The notes below the pieces were generated by a model. The model did not search any database. It saw only the letters and a list, made by a program, of their open reading frames with translations, and was not told the DNA's origin. A stretch of 64,000 bases of DNA from Bacteroidales bacterium (lineage in GTDB: Bacteria > Bacteroidota > Bacteroidia > Bacteroidales > UBA932). The position numbers and the translations under genes are program-made. Location: the NCBI GenBank assembly GCA_024398075.1, contig JAKSJM010000001.1, forward strand, positions 62,001 through 126,000, written 5' to 3'. Positions 51,224-59,654 of the stretch are shown here, one piece after another. Positions within the stretch are counted from its first letter, which is position 1. Each line of letters begins with the position of its first letter.

Positions 51224-51231
51224 CAAATGTA
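51224..51231 (-). promoter_or_regulatory. Putative -7 element for the POT transporter run
   Basis: On the minus strand this reads TACATTTG, matching TAnnTTTG. It predicts a leader of about 40 bases before the ATG at 51178. It is the only clear promoter-like site I noticed at the head of the 11-gene run. Confidence 0.5.
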
Positions 51232-51265
51232 ATAAAAAATGCTGTATATATGTTGTGAAAATCAT

Positions 51266-51273
51266 TATATTTG
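51266..51273 (+). promoter_or_regulatory. Putative -7 element for the DUF4831 gene
   Basis: TATATTTG matches TAnnTTTG. It lies 15 bases upstream of the ATG at 51288 and inside a possible GTG-initiated extension (51255), so the GTG cannot be the start if this promoter is used. Confidence 0.5.
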
Positions 51274-51287
51274 TAGAAATCATCGTG

Positions 51288-52325
51288 ATGAAAATGGGAA
51301 AAAAGACATTCATTTTAGCCTCGGCTTTACTTTTGGCCACTTCTGTCTCTGCCATGGCGCAGACGAATCCATCTGGAACATTGACCTATTCGCTTCCTCA
51401 GACCGTTCTCACTTTTGAGGTGGACGCCGTACAGGAAAGCTATTATGCTGGACCATACGCGAAGTATGCAGAAAAGTATCTCGGCGTAACTGCTCGTCAG
51501 GAAGATGATGTAAAGACTTATCTTTCAGGAGTTAAGATGAACGTTCGTACAGAAGCTGACCAGTCTAGGCGTTACACTGTTGCCCTTCCGAAGGATGCAA
51601 GTGACAGATTTCTCACTCTTACAGCACAGGGCCTTGTGTCTGCATCTCAGGGTGGCCTCACTGAGCAGTGCGAGTGGAGATTTCCGGCTCCTTCAGAGGC
51701 AGACTTTTCTCGTAAGGGAGTAAGCTCTGCTTACACCACTACAGCTACTTCTCTCACACGTGGCTCTTCTGCTGACTCAGTATTCAATCGTACTTCTGTG
51801 TCTCAGAGCATTGTCGTGACAAAGACAGTGGATCAGAAGGCGAAAGAGGCTGCTGATATGATTCTTTCCCTCAGAAAGACCAGAGTTCAGATCATCACTG
51901 GCGACACTGATGCAAACTACAGTGGCGAGTCTATGGGCGCTGCTCTCGCGGAGATCGACCGCCTGGAGGCAGAGTATCTGACCCTCTTCCTTGGATATAG
52001 CGATTATCAGCATCAGACCATGAAGTATGATGTAGTGCCTGTAAAGGGTTCTAGGTCAAATGTTTTCGTGGCTTTCAGAATCGCCGATGCGCAGGGCCTT
52101 GTGGCTGCTGATGACATCACAGGTCGTCCATATTTCATCGATGTGATTCCAGAGGCTATCGACGAGTCAGGTAGTGTCAAGGGTGCCAAGGCTTCGAAAC
52201 TTGACATTCATTACCTTATTCCTGCTATTTGCACCGTCAAGCTTTCTGATGGCGAATCCATCATATTCCAGACAAGAGTTCCTATTCATCAGTTTGGTAT
52301 CGAGAATATCATTCCTGTCAAATAA
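51288..52325 (+). CDS. DUF4831 family exported protein
   Basis: The start is placed at the ATG at 51288 (345 residues), just after the -7 match; an ATG at 51294 is equally possible. A signal peptide (KKTFILASALLLATSVSAMAQ, residues 4-24) leads into a beta-rich exported protein with GTLTYSLPQTVLTFEVDAVQ, YYAGPYAKYAEKYLGV and a central low-complexity Ser/Thr stretch. This matches the DUF4831 family of Bacteroidota. Function is unknown; no catalytic motif is seen. PepD follows after 17 bases, probably in the same transcript. Confidence 0.8.
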   Translation: MKMGKKTFILASALLLATSVSAMAQTNPSGTLTYSLPQTVLTFEVDAVQESYYAGPYAKYAEKYLGVTARQEDDVKTYLSGVKMNVRTEADQSRRYTVALPKDASDRFLTLTAQGLVSASQGGLTEQCEWRFPAPSEADFSRKGVSSAYTTTATSLTRGSSADSVFNRTSVSQSIVVTKTVDQKAKEAADMILSLRKTRVQIITGDTDANYSGESMGAALAEIDRLEAEYLTLFLGYSDYQHQTMKYDVVPVKGSRSNVFVAFRIADAQGLVAADDITGRPYFIDVIPEAIDESGSVKGAKASKLDIHYLIPAICTVKLSDGESIIFQTRVPIHQFGIENIIPVK

Positions 52326-52342
52326 CACAAATACTTATAATT

Positions 52343-53827
52343 ATGACTATCAAAGATTTGGAGCCAAAGATTGTCTTTGACAACTTCTATCAGCTCACCC
52401 GTATCCCTCGTCCATCTAAGCACGAGGCGAAGATCATCGCTTTCCTTCTCGAGTGGGGTAAGACCTATGGTGTCGAGACTGTAAAAGATGACACAGGAAA
52501 CATCATAATGAGAATCCCTGCTACTCCAGGATTCGAGAACAGAAAGGGCGTTATCCTTCAGGGCCATATGGATATGGTTCCTCAGAAGAATTCTGACAAG
52601 GTTCATGATTTCGAGAATGACCCTATCGAGACTTGGGTAGACGGAGAGTGGCTCAAGGCTAAGGGAACTACACTTGGTGCGGACAATGGTCTTGGTGTTG
52701 CCATGGCGATGTCAGTGCTTGAAGACAAGTCGCTTAAGCATGGCCCAGTGGAGGTTCTCATCACTTATGATGAGGAGACAGGTATGACAGGAGCACGTGC
52801 TCTTAAGCCTGGTATGCTCAATGGCGACATTCTCATCAATCTCGATTCTGAGACCGAGGGAGAGCTTTATGTTGGATGTGCTGGTGGTCTGGATGCATCT
52901 GCTACTGCTACCTATCGCCGTATGCCAGAGCCTGAGTCAGGATACGAGTGCTATGAACTCGCAGTCAAGGGCTGCAAGGGTGGCCACTCAGGTATGGACA
53001 TCATTCTTTGTCGTGCAAATGCAAACAAGGCTATCGCACGCGTTCTTCTCCCACTTCTCAAGGAGGCTGGTGTGAAACTTATTGACCTCGAGGGTGGTAC
53101 CTTGAGAAACGCTATTCCTCGTGAGGCATTCGCTACTCTTTATGTTCCTACAGCTTCTGTCAAGGCTGCCAAGGCTATCGTCAAGAAGGTTGAGGCGGAG
53201 ATAAAGAATGAGTATGCCGCCACCGATCCAGATGCACAGGTTATCTTCAAGCCATATGAGTGCAAGCCAGGTGAGGTCTGCAATCCAGATGATTGCAAGT
53301 ATGTTTCTGATGCCGCAGCTCTTCGTTTCGTACGCGCTATCCTCGCATGCCCAGACGGCGTTGATCGTATGAGTGACCAGATGCCAGGTCTTGTGGAGAC
53401 TTCAAATAACATGGCGATGGTGAAGATCGAGAAGGGTAAGTTCAGCGTTCATTCTCTCCTTCGTGGTTCTGTGGATTCTGGCAAGGAATTCCTCGCTCAG
53501 AAGCTTGCCGCTGGTTTTGAGAATGCTGGCTGCAAGGTTACCTTCTCAGGCGGCTATTCGGGCTGGGCTCCAAATGCTGCGTCTCCTATCCTTCACACCA
53601 TGAAGCAGGTATACAAGGATATGTATGGAGCAGAGCCTAAGGTGATGGCTATCCATGCTGGTCTTGAGTGCGGTATCCTTGGCGGTACATATCCAAACTG
53701 GGATATGGTATCATTCGGACCTACTCTCATGAGTCCTCATTCACCTGATGAGCGTGCATACATTCCTTCAGTTCAGAAGGCTTGGGATTTCCTTAAGGCT
53801 GTTCTTGAGGCTATTCCTGAGAAGTAA
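52343..53827 (+). CDS. pepD: Aminoacyl-histidine dipeptidase (PepD, M20 family)
   Basis: A 494-residue cytosolic dipeptidase. The M20 metal ligands are visible: His75 and Asp77 in LQGHMDMVP, Asp114 in LGADNGLG, the catalytic Glu pair at 144-145 in YDEETGM, Asp in LDSETEG, and the late His in AIHAGLECG. The lid-domain insert has GCKGGHSGMDI. It cleaves carnosine-like and other dipeptides using zinc. It ends 23 bases before a strong terminator and complements the two POT peptide transporters encoded divergently. Confidence 0.95.
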   Translation: MTIKDLEPKIVFDNFYQLTRIPRPSKHEAKIIAFLLEWGKTYGVETVKDDTGNIIMRIPATPGFENRKGVILQGHMDMVPQKNSDKVHDFENDPIETWVDGEWLKAKGTTLGADNGLGVAMAMSVLEDKSLKHGPVEVLITYDEETGMTGARALKPGMLNGDILINLDSETEGELYVGCAGGLDASATATYRRMPEPESGYECYELAVKGCKGGHSGMDIILCRANANKAIARVLLPLLKEAGVKLIDLEGGTLRNAIPREAFATLYVPTASVKAAKAIVKKVEAEIKNEYAATDPDAQVIFKPYECKPGEVCNPDDCKYVSDAAALRFVRAILACPDGVDRMSDQMPGLVETSNNMAMVKIEKGKFSVHSLLRGSVDSGKEFLAQKLAAGFENAGCKVTFSGGYSGWAPNAASPILHTMKQVYKDMYGAEPKVMAIHAGLECGILGGTYPNWDMVSFGPTLMSPHSPDERAYIPSVQKAWDFLKAVLEAIPEK

Positions 53828-53850
53828 TTGATACTCAATAAATAACGAAA

Positions 53851-53883
53851 GAGTCCTGGCGTTCATCCAGGACTCTTTTTTTG
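53851..53883 (+). terminator. Intrinsic terminator after pepD
   Basis: GAGTCCTGG (53851-53859) pairs perfectly with CCAGGACTC (53867-53875) around a seven-base loop, and eight T follow. The outer six bases of the stem are the same as in the terminator at 25261. Confidence 0.92.
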
Positions 53884-53885
53884 CT

Positions 53886-54035
53886 GAATTCCATAAAGCC
53901 GGGAGTCAAAAGCCCGCAGACCTTCAGCGCTTCGCGCTTCATCCCGCCTCGCTGCGCGAGGCACCCATTCACGAGGCCATGGGCGGCCACGGGTCTGCCT
54001 GGGCTACTTTGCCTCCCGGCTTATTATGAGAATTC
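53886..54035. repeat. 150-base cloverleaf-like palindromic element
   Basis: A long imperfect inverted repeat. The left arm 53886-53922 (GAATTC-CATAA-AGCCGGGAG..GCCC..CAGACC) matches the reverse complement of the right arm 53992-54035 with small gaps. Between the arms are three further hairpins: AGCGC-TTC-GCGCT (53926-53938), GCCTCGC-TGC-GCGAGGC (53946-53962) and GGCC-ATGGGC-GGCC (53975-53988). The interior is much richer in G+C than the flanks. It lies between the pepD terminator and the 3' end of rplI, so both neighbours point towards it. It could be a REP/MITE-like mobile palindrome or a structured RNA. Any open reading frame through it is an artefact of the hairpin sequence. Confidence 0.75.
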
Positions 54036-54092
54036 TATAATAAAAAGAGTGACTGAAAACACAGCCACTCTTTCTTATGTATTGTCGATTGA

Positions 54093-54539
54093 TTACTCAG
54101 CGACAACCTCGAACTTGAGGTCAGCGAATACGCCCTTGTAGCACTTAACCTTTGCGTCGTAAGTACCGAGCTCCTTCACGTCCTCAGAAACGATGGTGAC
54201 GTTCTTCTTCTCAACCTCAAAACCTGCTGCTACGAGAGCCTCAGCGATCTGAGCGTTGGTAACTGAACCGAAGATCTTACCGTTATCGTTAACCTTAGCG
54301 GCGATCTTAACGAGTGAAGAAGAAATCTTAGCTGCTACTGCCTGTGCGTCAGCAACGAGCTTAGCCTCCTTGTGTGCTCTCTGGCGGATAGTCTCCTCGT
54401 GCTGCTTGATAGCAGATGGGGTACCGAGTACTGCGAAACCCTGTGGAACGAGGTAATTGAGAGCGTAACCTGCCTTTACTTCTACGATATCTCCAGCCTC
54501 GCCGAGATTCGCAACTTCTTTCTTAAGAATGATTTTCAT
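54093..54539 (-). CDS. rplI: 50S ribosomal protein L9
   Basis: A 148-residue protein with the L9 N-terminal signature (MKIILKKEVANLGEAGDIVE, GYALNYLVPQGFA), the long connecting helix (about 45-80) and the C-terminal domain (GKIFGSVTNAQIAEAL). It is the last gene of rpsF-rpsR-rplI, 10 bases after rpsR. Confidence 0.97.
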   Translation of the reverse strand: MKIILKKEVANLGEAGDIVEVKAGYALNYLVPQGFAVLGTPSAIKQHEETIRQRAHKEAKLVADAQAVAAKISSSLVKIAAKVNDNGKIFGSVTNAQIAEALVAAGFEVEKKNVTIVSEDVKELGTYDAKVKCYKGVFADLKFEVVAE

Positions 54540-54549
54540 ACTCTCAATA

Positions 54550-54822
54550 TTATTTAAGAAGGTCTGTTACATATGGGAGAAGTGCGAGAGAACGAGCTCT
54601 CTTGACTGCCTGAGCCACCTTGCGCTGGAACTTGAGTGAAGTACCGGTGAGGCGACGAGGAAGGATCTTTCCCTGCTCATTGAGGAACTTCTTAAGGAAC
54701 TCTGCGTCCTTGTAGTCAACATACTTGATGCCTGCCTTCTTGAAGCGGCAGTACTTCTTCTTTCTAACCTCTACGGTTGGAGGGTTGAGATAACGGATCT
54801 CGCCGTTCTGTGATGATGCCAT
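54550..54822 (-). CDS. rpsR: 30S ribosomal protein S18
   Basis: A 90-residue basic protein with the S18 core: [38 protein letters not shown] and [19 protein letters not shown]. It is preceded by a clear AGGAGGA about 6 bases from the ATG (54829-54835 on the plus strand), unusual for this phylum. It lies 15 bases after rpsF. S18 binds S6 in the small subunit platform. Confidence 0.97.
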   Translation of the reverse strand: MASSQNGEIRYLNPPTVEVRKKKYCRFKKAGIKYVDYKDAEFLKKFLNEQGKILPRRLTGTSLKFQRKVAQAVKRARSLALLPYVTDLLK

Positions 54823-54837
54823 GATAATTCCTCCTGA

Positions 54838-55221
54838 TTATTCGTTAACGGTTTCTTCAGCCTTAGGAGCCTCAGCGGCCTCCTTCTTAGCGAGCTTGTT
54901 GTTTCTTCTCTTCTCAGCGTATGCGAGAGAGTCCTTGTCGAGAGCTACTGTAAGGTAGCGGATGATTCTCTCGTCACGACGATACTCGGTCTCGAGTCTC
55001 TCAATGAACTCTGGCTGAGCCTTGAACTGGATCAGGTAATAGAATCCTGATGTCTTGTGGTCGATTGAGTAAGCAAGCTGCTTAAGACCCCAATCCTCTT
55101 CGTACACTACCTCGCCACCCTTTCTTGCGATGAGCGCTGTGTACTTGGCAACCGCTTCCTTCATCTGAGCATCAGACAAAACGGGAGTTGCAATGAAAAC
55201 GGTTTCGTACTGTTTCAACAT
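54838..55221 (-). CDS. rpsF: 30S ribosomal protein S6
   Basis: A 127-residue protein with the S6 fold pattern: MLKQYETVFIATPVLSDAQM, GGEVVYEEDWGLKQLAYSID, GFYYLIQFKA and DERIIRYLTVAL. A charged, acidic tail of about 25 residues follows (AEAPKAEETVNE). It is the first gene of rpsF-rpsR-rplI, with a consensus promoter at 55287-55318 and a leader hairpin at 55253-55286. Confidence 0.97.
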   Translation of the reverse strand: MLKQYETVFIATPVLSDAQMKEAVAKYTALIARKGGEVVYEEDWGLKQLAYSIDHKTSGFYYLIQFKAQPEFIERLETEYRRDERIIRYLTVALDKDSLAYAEKRRNNKLAKKEAAEAPKAEETVNE

Positions 55222-55252
55222 CTTTTTGTTTGTTAATAATTAAAATTAAAAG

Positions 55253-55286
55253 TAGGCCTTTTAGACGCGATAGCCCAAAAAGCCTA
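55253..55286 (-). promoter_or_regulatory. Hairpin at the 5' end of the rpsF transcript, candidate S6/S18 leader
   Basis: On the minus strand TAGGC-TTTT pairs with AAAA-GGCCTA (one bulged G), enclosing a loop of about 14 bases. It begins within a few bases of the predicted transcript start near 55281. Structured leaders bound by S6:S18 are known upstream of rpsF in many bacteria. Whether this hairpin has the conserved protein-binding bulge I cannot confirm by eye. Confidence 0.4.
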
Positions 55287-55318
55287 CAAATGTAGTTATT
55301 ATTTTTCTGAATTCCAAA
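55287..55318 (-). promoter_or_regulatory. Consensus promoter of rpsF-rpsR-rplI
   Basis: On the minus strand TTTG (55318-55315), exactly 20 bases, then TACATTTG (55294-55287). This is a complete match to the Bacteroidota -33/-7 consensus, just after the parE stop at 55326. Confidence 0.75.
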
Positions 55319-55325
55319 TAATTCG

Positions 55326-57248
55326 CTAGATATCCACATCCTCTAGCTCTTCCTCGGATCTTAGGTTCTCCCTGATGAAGTTCTGGCGCTCGATTGTATT
55401 CTCTCCCATGTAGAACTCCATGATGTCTGAAATGGATTCCTCATCTGCCAGTTTCACTCTGTCGAGCCTCATGCTCTTGCCGATGAAATCCACGAACTCA
55501 TTGGACGAAATCTCACCAAGACCTTTGAATCGTGTGATCTCCACACCAGTCTTAAGCTCCTTTAGAGCTGCTTCCTTCTCGTCGATTGAGTAGCAATACT
55601 TTGTGGCTTTCTTGTTTCTCACGCGGAAAAGAGGCGTCTGCAAGATGTGGACATGTCCACGCCTGATGAGGTCTGGGTAGTACTTCATGAAGAAGGTGAG
55701 CACTAGCATGCGGATATGCATTCCATCGTCATCTGCATCGGTTGCTACAATGATCTTGTTGTATCTGAGATTCTCGAGATCGTCCTCCACTCCAAGCGCT
55801 GATATAAGCAGGTTCAGCTCTTCGTTCTCAGCAACCTTCTTTCTACTTTCCTTGTAGCAGTTGATAGGCTTGCCTCGAAGTGAGAATACAGCCTGGTTGT
55901 TTGCGTTGCGCACCTTGGTGATGGTTCCACTTGCGGAATCTCCCTCGGTGATGAAGATTGACGAGGCTTCGATGTCGTCTGCAGTTTTCTCGGTCACCTT
56001 GTCATTGAAATGATATCGGCAGTCGCGAAGCTTTCTGTTGTAGACATTTGCTCTCTTGTTCTTCTCTCGTGTCTTCTTCTGGATGACTGAGATCTCCTCG
56101 CGCTCCTTCTGGCTGTCCTTGATCTTCTCCTCGAGGGCAGGAACTATCTCTTTATGGATGCGCAGGTAGTTGTCAAGCTGCCTGGCGACAAAGTCGTTGA
56201 CGAAACTCCTGATGGTAGGGCCACGATCTATCTGGTTCGCGCCATCGTCCCCCTTGATGTTATGTCCATTCTCATCGAGGACTTCCTTTTCCCACATGTA
56301 GGTGGAACCTAGCTTTGTCTTCGTCTGTCCTTCAAAGTTTGGCTCCTGAATCTGGATGCTGATTGCTCCCACTATACCTTGACGACAGTCTACAGGTTCG
56401 TAATTCTTCTTGAAGAAGTCCTTGAGTGTCTTTGCAATAGCCTCTCTATATGCTGCGAGGTGAGTACCTCCGTCGCGGGTGTTCTGGCCATTTACGAATG
56501 AGGCGATATCCTCTCCATACGAATTTCCGTGTGTGAGGACTACCTCGATGTCCTCGCCTTCAAGATGGATAGGTGGGTATATCGGTTCTTTGGTAAGACC
56601 GTCGTTTACAAGGTCAAGGAGTCCATTCTCAGACTTGTATGATACTCCGTTCAGGACGAGTGTAAGGCCTTTTTTCAGATAGGAGTAGTTCTTTACAAGA
56701 GTCTCCACAAAATCCATGTTGAACGCGAAGTTTCCAAACATCTCGGTGTCTGGCTTGAACTTCACGAGGGTTCCATTCTTTTCGGTGGTAGGGCCTTTTC
56801 CGCTGTCGAGCAGCTCTCCACGGCAATAACTTGCCCATGAGCACTCTCCATCGCGATGTGAACATACATAGAATGACTCGGAAAGCGCATTCACGGCCTT
56901 GGTACCCACACCATTCAGACCTACTGATTTCTTGAAAGCGCTGTCGTCAAACTTTCCTCCAGTATTCAGGTCGCTGGTGGCCTTCACTACTGAGTTTAGC
57001 GGAATTCCTCGTCCGAAATCCCTTACGGTAACTTCGTTGTTCTCTATCTTTATCTGGATCTGCTTTCCGAAGCCCATGGAGAACTCGTCGATGGAGTTAT
57101 CGACAATCTCCTTCACGAGCACATAGATACCATCGCCTTCTGAATCTCCATTTCCCAAACGTCCAATGTACATTCCGGCACGTTTGCGGACGTGAAGTCT
57201 CCACTCGAGGGTTTTGATGTTATCGTCTGTATATGTACTTGTAGCCAT
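55326..57248 (-). CDS. parE: DNA topoisomerase IV subunit B (ParE)
   Basis: A 640-residue GyrB/ParE protein. The GHKL ATPase has EIVDNSIDE (Glu47, Asn51), DFGRGIP and the lid GLNGVGTKAVN. The transducer domain follows. The Toprim domain has the signature EGDSASG near residue 430 and DADDDGMHIRML. The C-terminus ends with an acidic tail (SEEELEDVDI). The short length without a GyrB-type insert, and the sequence RKRAGMYIGR, favour topoisomerase IV over gyrase. parC is not adjacent: downstream is the ribosomal operon with its own promoter, upstream the heavy-metal exporter gene. Confidence 0.9.
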   Translation of the reverse strand: MATSTYTDDNIKTLEWRLHVRKRAGMYIGRLGNGDSEGDGIYVLVKEIVDNSIDEFSMGFGKQIQIKIENNEVTVRDFGRGIPLNSVVKATSDLNTGGKFDDSAFKKSVGLNGVGTKAVNALSESFYVCSHRDGECSWASYCRGELLDSGKGPTTEKNGTLVKFKPDTEMFGNFAFNMDFVETLVKNYSYLKKGLTLVLNGVSYKSENGLLDLVNDGLTKEPIYPPIHLEGEDIEVVLTHGNSYGEDIASFVNGQNTRDGGTHLAAYREAIAKTLKDFFKKNYEPVDCRQGIVGAISIQIQEPNFEGQTKTKLGSTYMWEKEVLDENGHNIKGDDGANQIDRGPTIRSFVNDFVARQLDNYLRIHKEIVPALEEKIKDSQKEREEISVIQKKTREKNKRANVYNRKLRDCRYHFNDKVTEKTADDIEASSIFITEGDSASGTITKVRNANNQAVFSLRGKPINCYKESRKKVAENEELNLLISALGVEDDLENLRYNKIIVATDADDDGMHIRMLVLTFFMKYYPDLIRRGHVHILQTPLFRVRNKKATKYCYSIDEKEAALKELKTGVEITRFKGLGEISSNEFVDFIGKSMRLDRVKLADEESISDIMEFYMGENTIERQNFIRENLRSEEELEDVDI

Positions 57249-57299
57249 ATCTGATTTCGCTATTAATCTCGCAAATATAAGAAAAAATCCCCAAATTCC

Positions 57300-58139
57300 C
57301 TAGCAGAAAAGCATGGCGGCATAGCCTACTGCCAGTGCCATCACAAGCTTCACTGCCTTGGCGATGACGAAACTTTTCTTGGCTTCTGCGATGAGAGGTA
57401 GGCCAGCGTGGCCGTCCTGTGAGATGCAGCTCGCGAGAAGAACTGGGAGCGGTACTATGCCGCTCGCAAACATTGTGATGAAAATCATATGCGGACCAGA
57501 CTGTGGTATGAGACCTATCACAGCTGCAAGCAGTACCATAAGTGCAATGTTCCCGCTGATCCAGCTCTCTACATCTACATGCTCCTGCAGGAGGCCCACT
57601 ATCATCATGATGCCAAATGTCCACAAGAACACCTTAAGCGCGTGTCCTGCGGTATGAAGAAGCCTTGACTTAAGGGTGGTGTGTGGCGTGTCCTTGTGAT
57701 GGTGGCCGTGACAATGGCCTTCCTTGTCGATAGGCGCGAGGCTAGGTTCCGGACCGTTTGTGACCTTGTCCACAATCAATCCTGTCACTACTCCTAGTAC
57801 TAGAAGAGCAATCATGATGGCTATGGCTGTTTTCGGAATCATTGCCAGCATGAGGAACGCCTCATCGCCAGTAGTGGCTACCATCATCGACAGGAGGGCA
57901 CCGAAAGAGAATACTCCCTTCGTGTACATTGACACGGAAACATAACCACCTATGCATCCCGGAGTGGCGCCAAGTATGCCGGCTGCAAGCGACTGCCACT
58001 TCTTTGTGCGTCCTGCAAATGCCTTGAGCTTGCCTTCCGAGTAGAAGTTGATAACCTCCACCACCATCATAAGGCCCACCACGACAGCGGTGAGTATGAT
58101 GGATTCTTTCAATATGTCAAAAAATGCTTCTGAACTCAT
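57300..58139 (-). CDS. Putative multi-span heavy-metal (manganese/arsenic) exporter
   Basis: A 279-residue inner-membrane protein with about eight to ten helices in two halves. Paired motifs typical of the PF11449 group of putative 10-TM heavy-metal exporters are ATPGCIGGYVSVSMYTKG with TTGDEAF (60-94) in the first half, and IPQSGPHMIF with SQDGHAGLPL in the second. The loop between the halves is His-rich (EGHCHGHHHKDTPH, 140-153), fitting metal binding. The start directly follows the DUF1573 stop with no gap, so the two are cotranscribed. The metal is not determined by sequence. Confidence 0.78.
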   Translation of the reverse strand: MSSEAFFDILKESIILTAVVVGLMMVVEVINFYSEGKLKAFAGRTKKWQSLAAGILGATPGCIGGYVSVSMYTKGVFSFGALLSMMVATTGDEAFLMLAMIPKTAIAIMIALLVLGVVTGLIVDKVTNGPEPSLAPIDKEGHCHGHHHKDTPHTTLKSRLLHTAGHALKVFLWTFGIMMIVGLLQEHVDVESWISGNIALMVLLAAVIGLIPQSGPHMIFITMFASGIVPLPVLLASCISQDGHAGLPLIAEAKKSFVIAKAVKLVMALAVGYAAMLFC

Positions 58140-59300
58140 TTATTCTATGATTCCTGTGATGTAAAGGGTTATAAGTGGGCGGGTAGGGGAGTTCGTGGTG
58201 AGGTTTACAAGCAGGGTGACTTCTCCCTTTTCGATGCCCTTCGTGTCCACTGTGAACTCGAGTTTGCCAGTCTTTCCGGCCGCTGCGCCTTCGAGCTTCT
58301 TTACCTTGACACTAGAGTGCTCGCTGTCAGCCTTGTAGATAGTAAAATCAGACTTGCCCTTGTTTGTGTATGTGAAAGATGCTGTATAGGTCTTTCCGGC
58401 TTTCAAGTGGCCGAAATGGCTGTTTGTCGACTCGAAGATTGGGTTTGCGCCATTCTTTTTCTGCTCCTTGCTCCAGCCGCTGAAGTTCTCCTTCGTGAAG
58501 GTCCAGACGCCGATCTTCGTCGAACCGACTCCGATCTCTGGATTGTCGGTGCTTCTGAGCGCTTCGCCACCGAGTACGCTCTCCTTTGGTGCAGGCTTGC
58601 CTGTGGTGCGAAGCTCCTTGCCGTCCACCAGCGGTGTGGCATAGTAGTAGCATTTGCCCCAATGCTTGCGGTCCGAATTAATCACGTAAGACAATGTGGC
58701 AGTGGAGTTTGCGGGAATGGTGGAAGGTGTCACCTTGATGGTAAGTCCTTCCGATACATTCTTGAACGAAACCTTGATTGGCTTTGTGCCTACATTTGCC
58801 ACCATAACCTGTCCACTTTTTTGCTCTCCCTGCGACAGATTTCCGGCCTTAATGTCTGTGGTCTTGAATGCCAAGTCGCCTATGCGCACTGGATATGTCT
58901 CCTTGAGTGGCTTCGCCTTTTCACGTGAGACGCCCCTCAGGTGGAGGATAATAGGCTTCTTGACATCAGAGACGTATGCTGTGAGAGTCTTGTCAAATGG
59001 ATATGCGCCCTCGTCATTTGAATAGGTGGCCGAGATGCTTCCTTCAGCTCCAGGAGCAAGCTCGTCCCTGGTCCATTTCACGTCTGTACATCCACAAGAC
59101 GACACAACTGAGAAAATGGTGACAGGGGAGTCGCTGATGTTCTTCACCTTGAAGGTGCAGCTCACTGGTCCTGCTGAAATGTACACGTCACCGAAGTCGT
59201 GGACGCTATGGTCTATTTCTACCTTGCCATCATACTTTGTCTGTGCGTTTAGCACGAAACTTGCGAGTAAGGCAATGAGTACGGTCCAAAAATGTTTCAT
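58140..59300 (-). CDS. DUF1573 domain exported protein
   Basis: The ATG at 59300 gives 386 residues with a good signal peptide (MKHFWTVLIALLASFVLNAQ); an upstream in-frame start would add a poor nine-residue extension. An N-terminal DUF1573 Ig-like domain has HDFGDVYISAGPVSCTFKVK and the conserved VVSSCGCTDVKW. A second, related domain lies at about 150-210 and a third beta-domain at about 280-385. DUF1573 proteins are common in Bacteroidota and of unknown function, perhaps envelope adhesion or scaffold proteins. Joined to the metal exporter gene (0-base gap). Confidence 0.82.
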   Translation of the reverse strand: MKHFWTVLIALLASFVLNAQTKYDGKVEIDHSVHDFGDVYISAGPVSCTFKVKNISDSPVTIFSVVSSCGCTDVKWTRDELAPGAEGSISATYSNDEGAYPFDKTLTAYVSDVKKPIILHLRGVSREKAKPLKETYPVRIGDLAFKTTDIKAGNLSQGEQKSGQVMVANVGTKPIKVSFKNVSEGLTIKVTPSTIPANSTATLSYVINSDRKHWGKCYYYATPLVDGKELRTTGKPAPKESVLGGEALRSTDNPEIGVGSTKIGVWTFTKENFSGWSKEQKKNGANPIFESTNSHFGHLKAGKTYTASFTYTNKGKSDFTIYKADSEHSSVKVKKLEGAAAGKTGKLEFTVDTKGIEKGEVTLLVNLTTNSPTRPLITLYITGIIE

Positions 59301-59344
59301 AGCACAAAGGTAATACTTAAATCTCACAAAATTCTAGCACAAGA

Positions 59345-59376
59345 TTTGATTAATCAAATATTATAGCATACATTTG
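59345..59376 (+). promoter_or_regulatory. Consensus promoter of the ferredoxin gene
   Basis: TTTG (59345-59348), exactly 20 bases, then TACATTTG (59369-59376). A full match to the Bacteroidota consensus, giving a leader of about 45 bases before the ATG at 59427. Confidence 0.75.
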
Positions 59377-59426
59377 CAAGGATTGTTCCAATAAGAAACT
59401 ATAACCTTTAAAAATTTTATACAAAT

Positions 59427-59600
59427 ATGGCTCATCAGATTTCAGCAGACATCTGCGTTGCTTGTGGCTCTTGCCAGGCAGAGTGCCCTCAGGGCGCTAT
59501 CGTTGAGGGAGACGTTTACTCTATCAACCCTGATATGTGTATCGATTGCGGCGCTTGCGCTGACGCTTGCCCTATGGGTGCTATCAGCCCTGCAGAGTAG
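59427..59600 (+). CDS. 2[4Fe-4S] bacterial-type ferredoxin
   Basis: A 57-residue protein, ATG at 59427 and TAG at 59598-59600. Two CxxCxxCxxxCP cluster motifs are complete: [12 protein letters not shown] and [12 protein letters not shown]. It carries low-potential electrons in the cytosol, typical of anaerobes that use pyruvate:ferredoxin oxidoreductase or Rnf. It has its own consensus promoter and its own terminator, so it is a single-gene transcript, probably strongly expressed. Confidence 0.95.
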   Translation: MAHQISADICVACGSCQAECPQGAIVEGDVYSINPDMCIDCGACADACPMGAISPAE

Positions 59601-59622
59601 TCTGTACAATAACTGAAAAAAT

Positions 59623-59654
59623 AGGATCGTCCTTCATGGGACGGTCCTTTTTTT
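59623..59654. terminator. Terminator between ferredoxin and the convergent LysR gene
   Basis: AGGATCGTCC (59623-59632) pairs with GGACGGTCCT (59639-59648) with one wobble pair around a short loop, followed by a run of T. A-rich sequence before it allows action on the opposing strand too; the LysR-type gene stops at 59653. Confidence 0.88.

Noticed and set aside
51255..51287. GTG start for the DUF4831 protein
   Set aside because: It would precede the -7 element TATATTTG at 51266-51273; the later ATG also gives a better signal peptide.
53881..54141. Open frame of 86 codons through the palindromic element
   Set aside because: Its sequence is dictated by the hairpins and it overlaps the 3' end of rplI; no signal for translation is seen.
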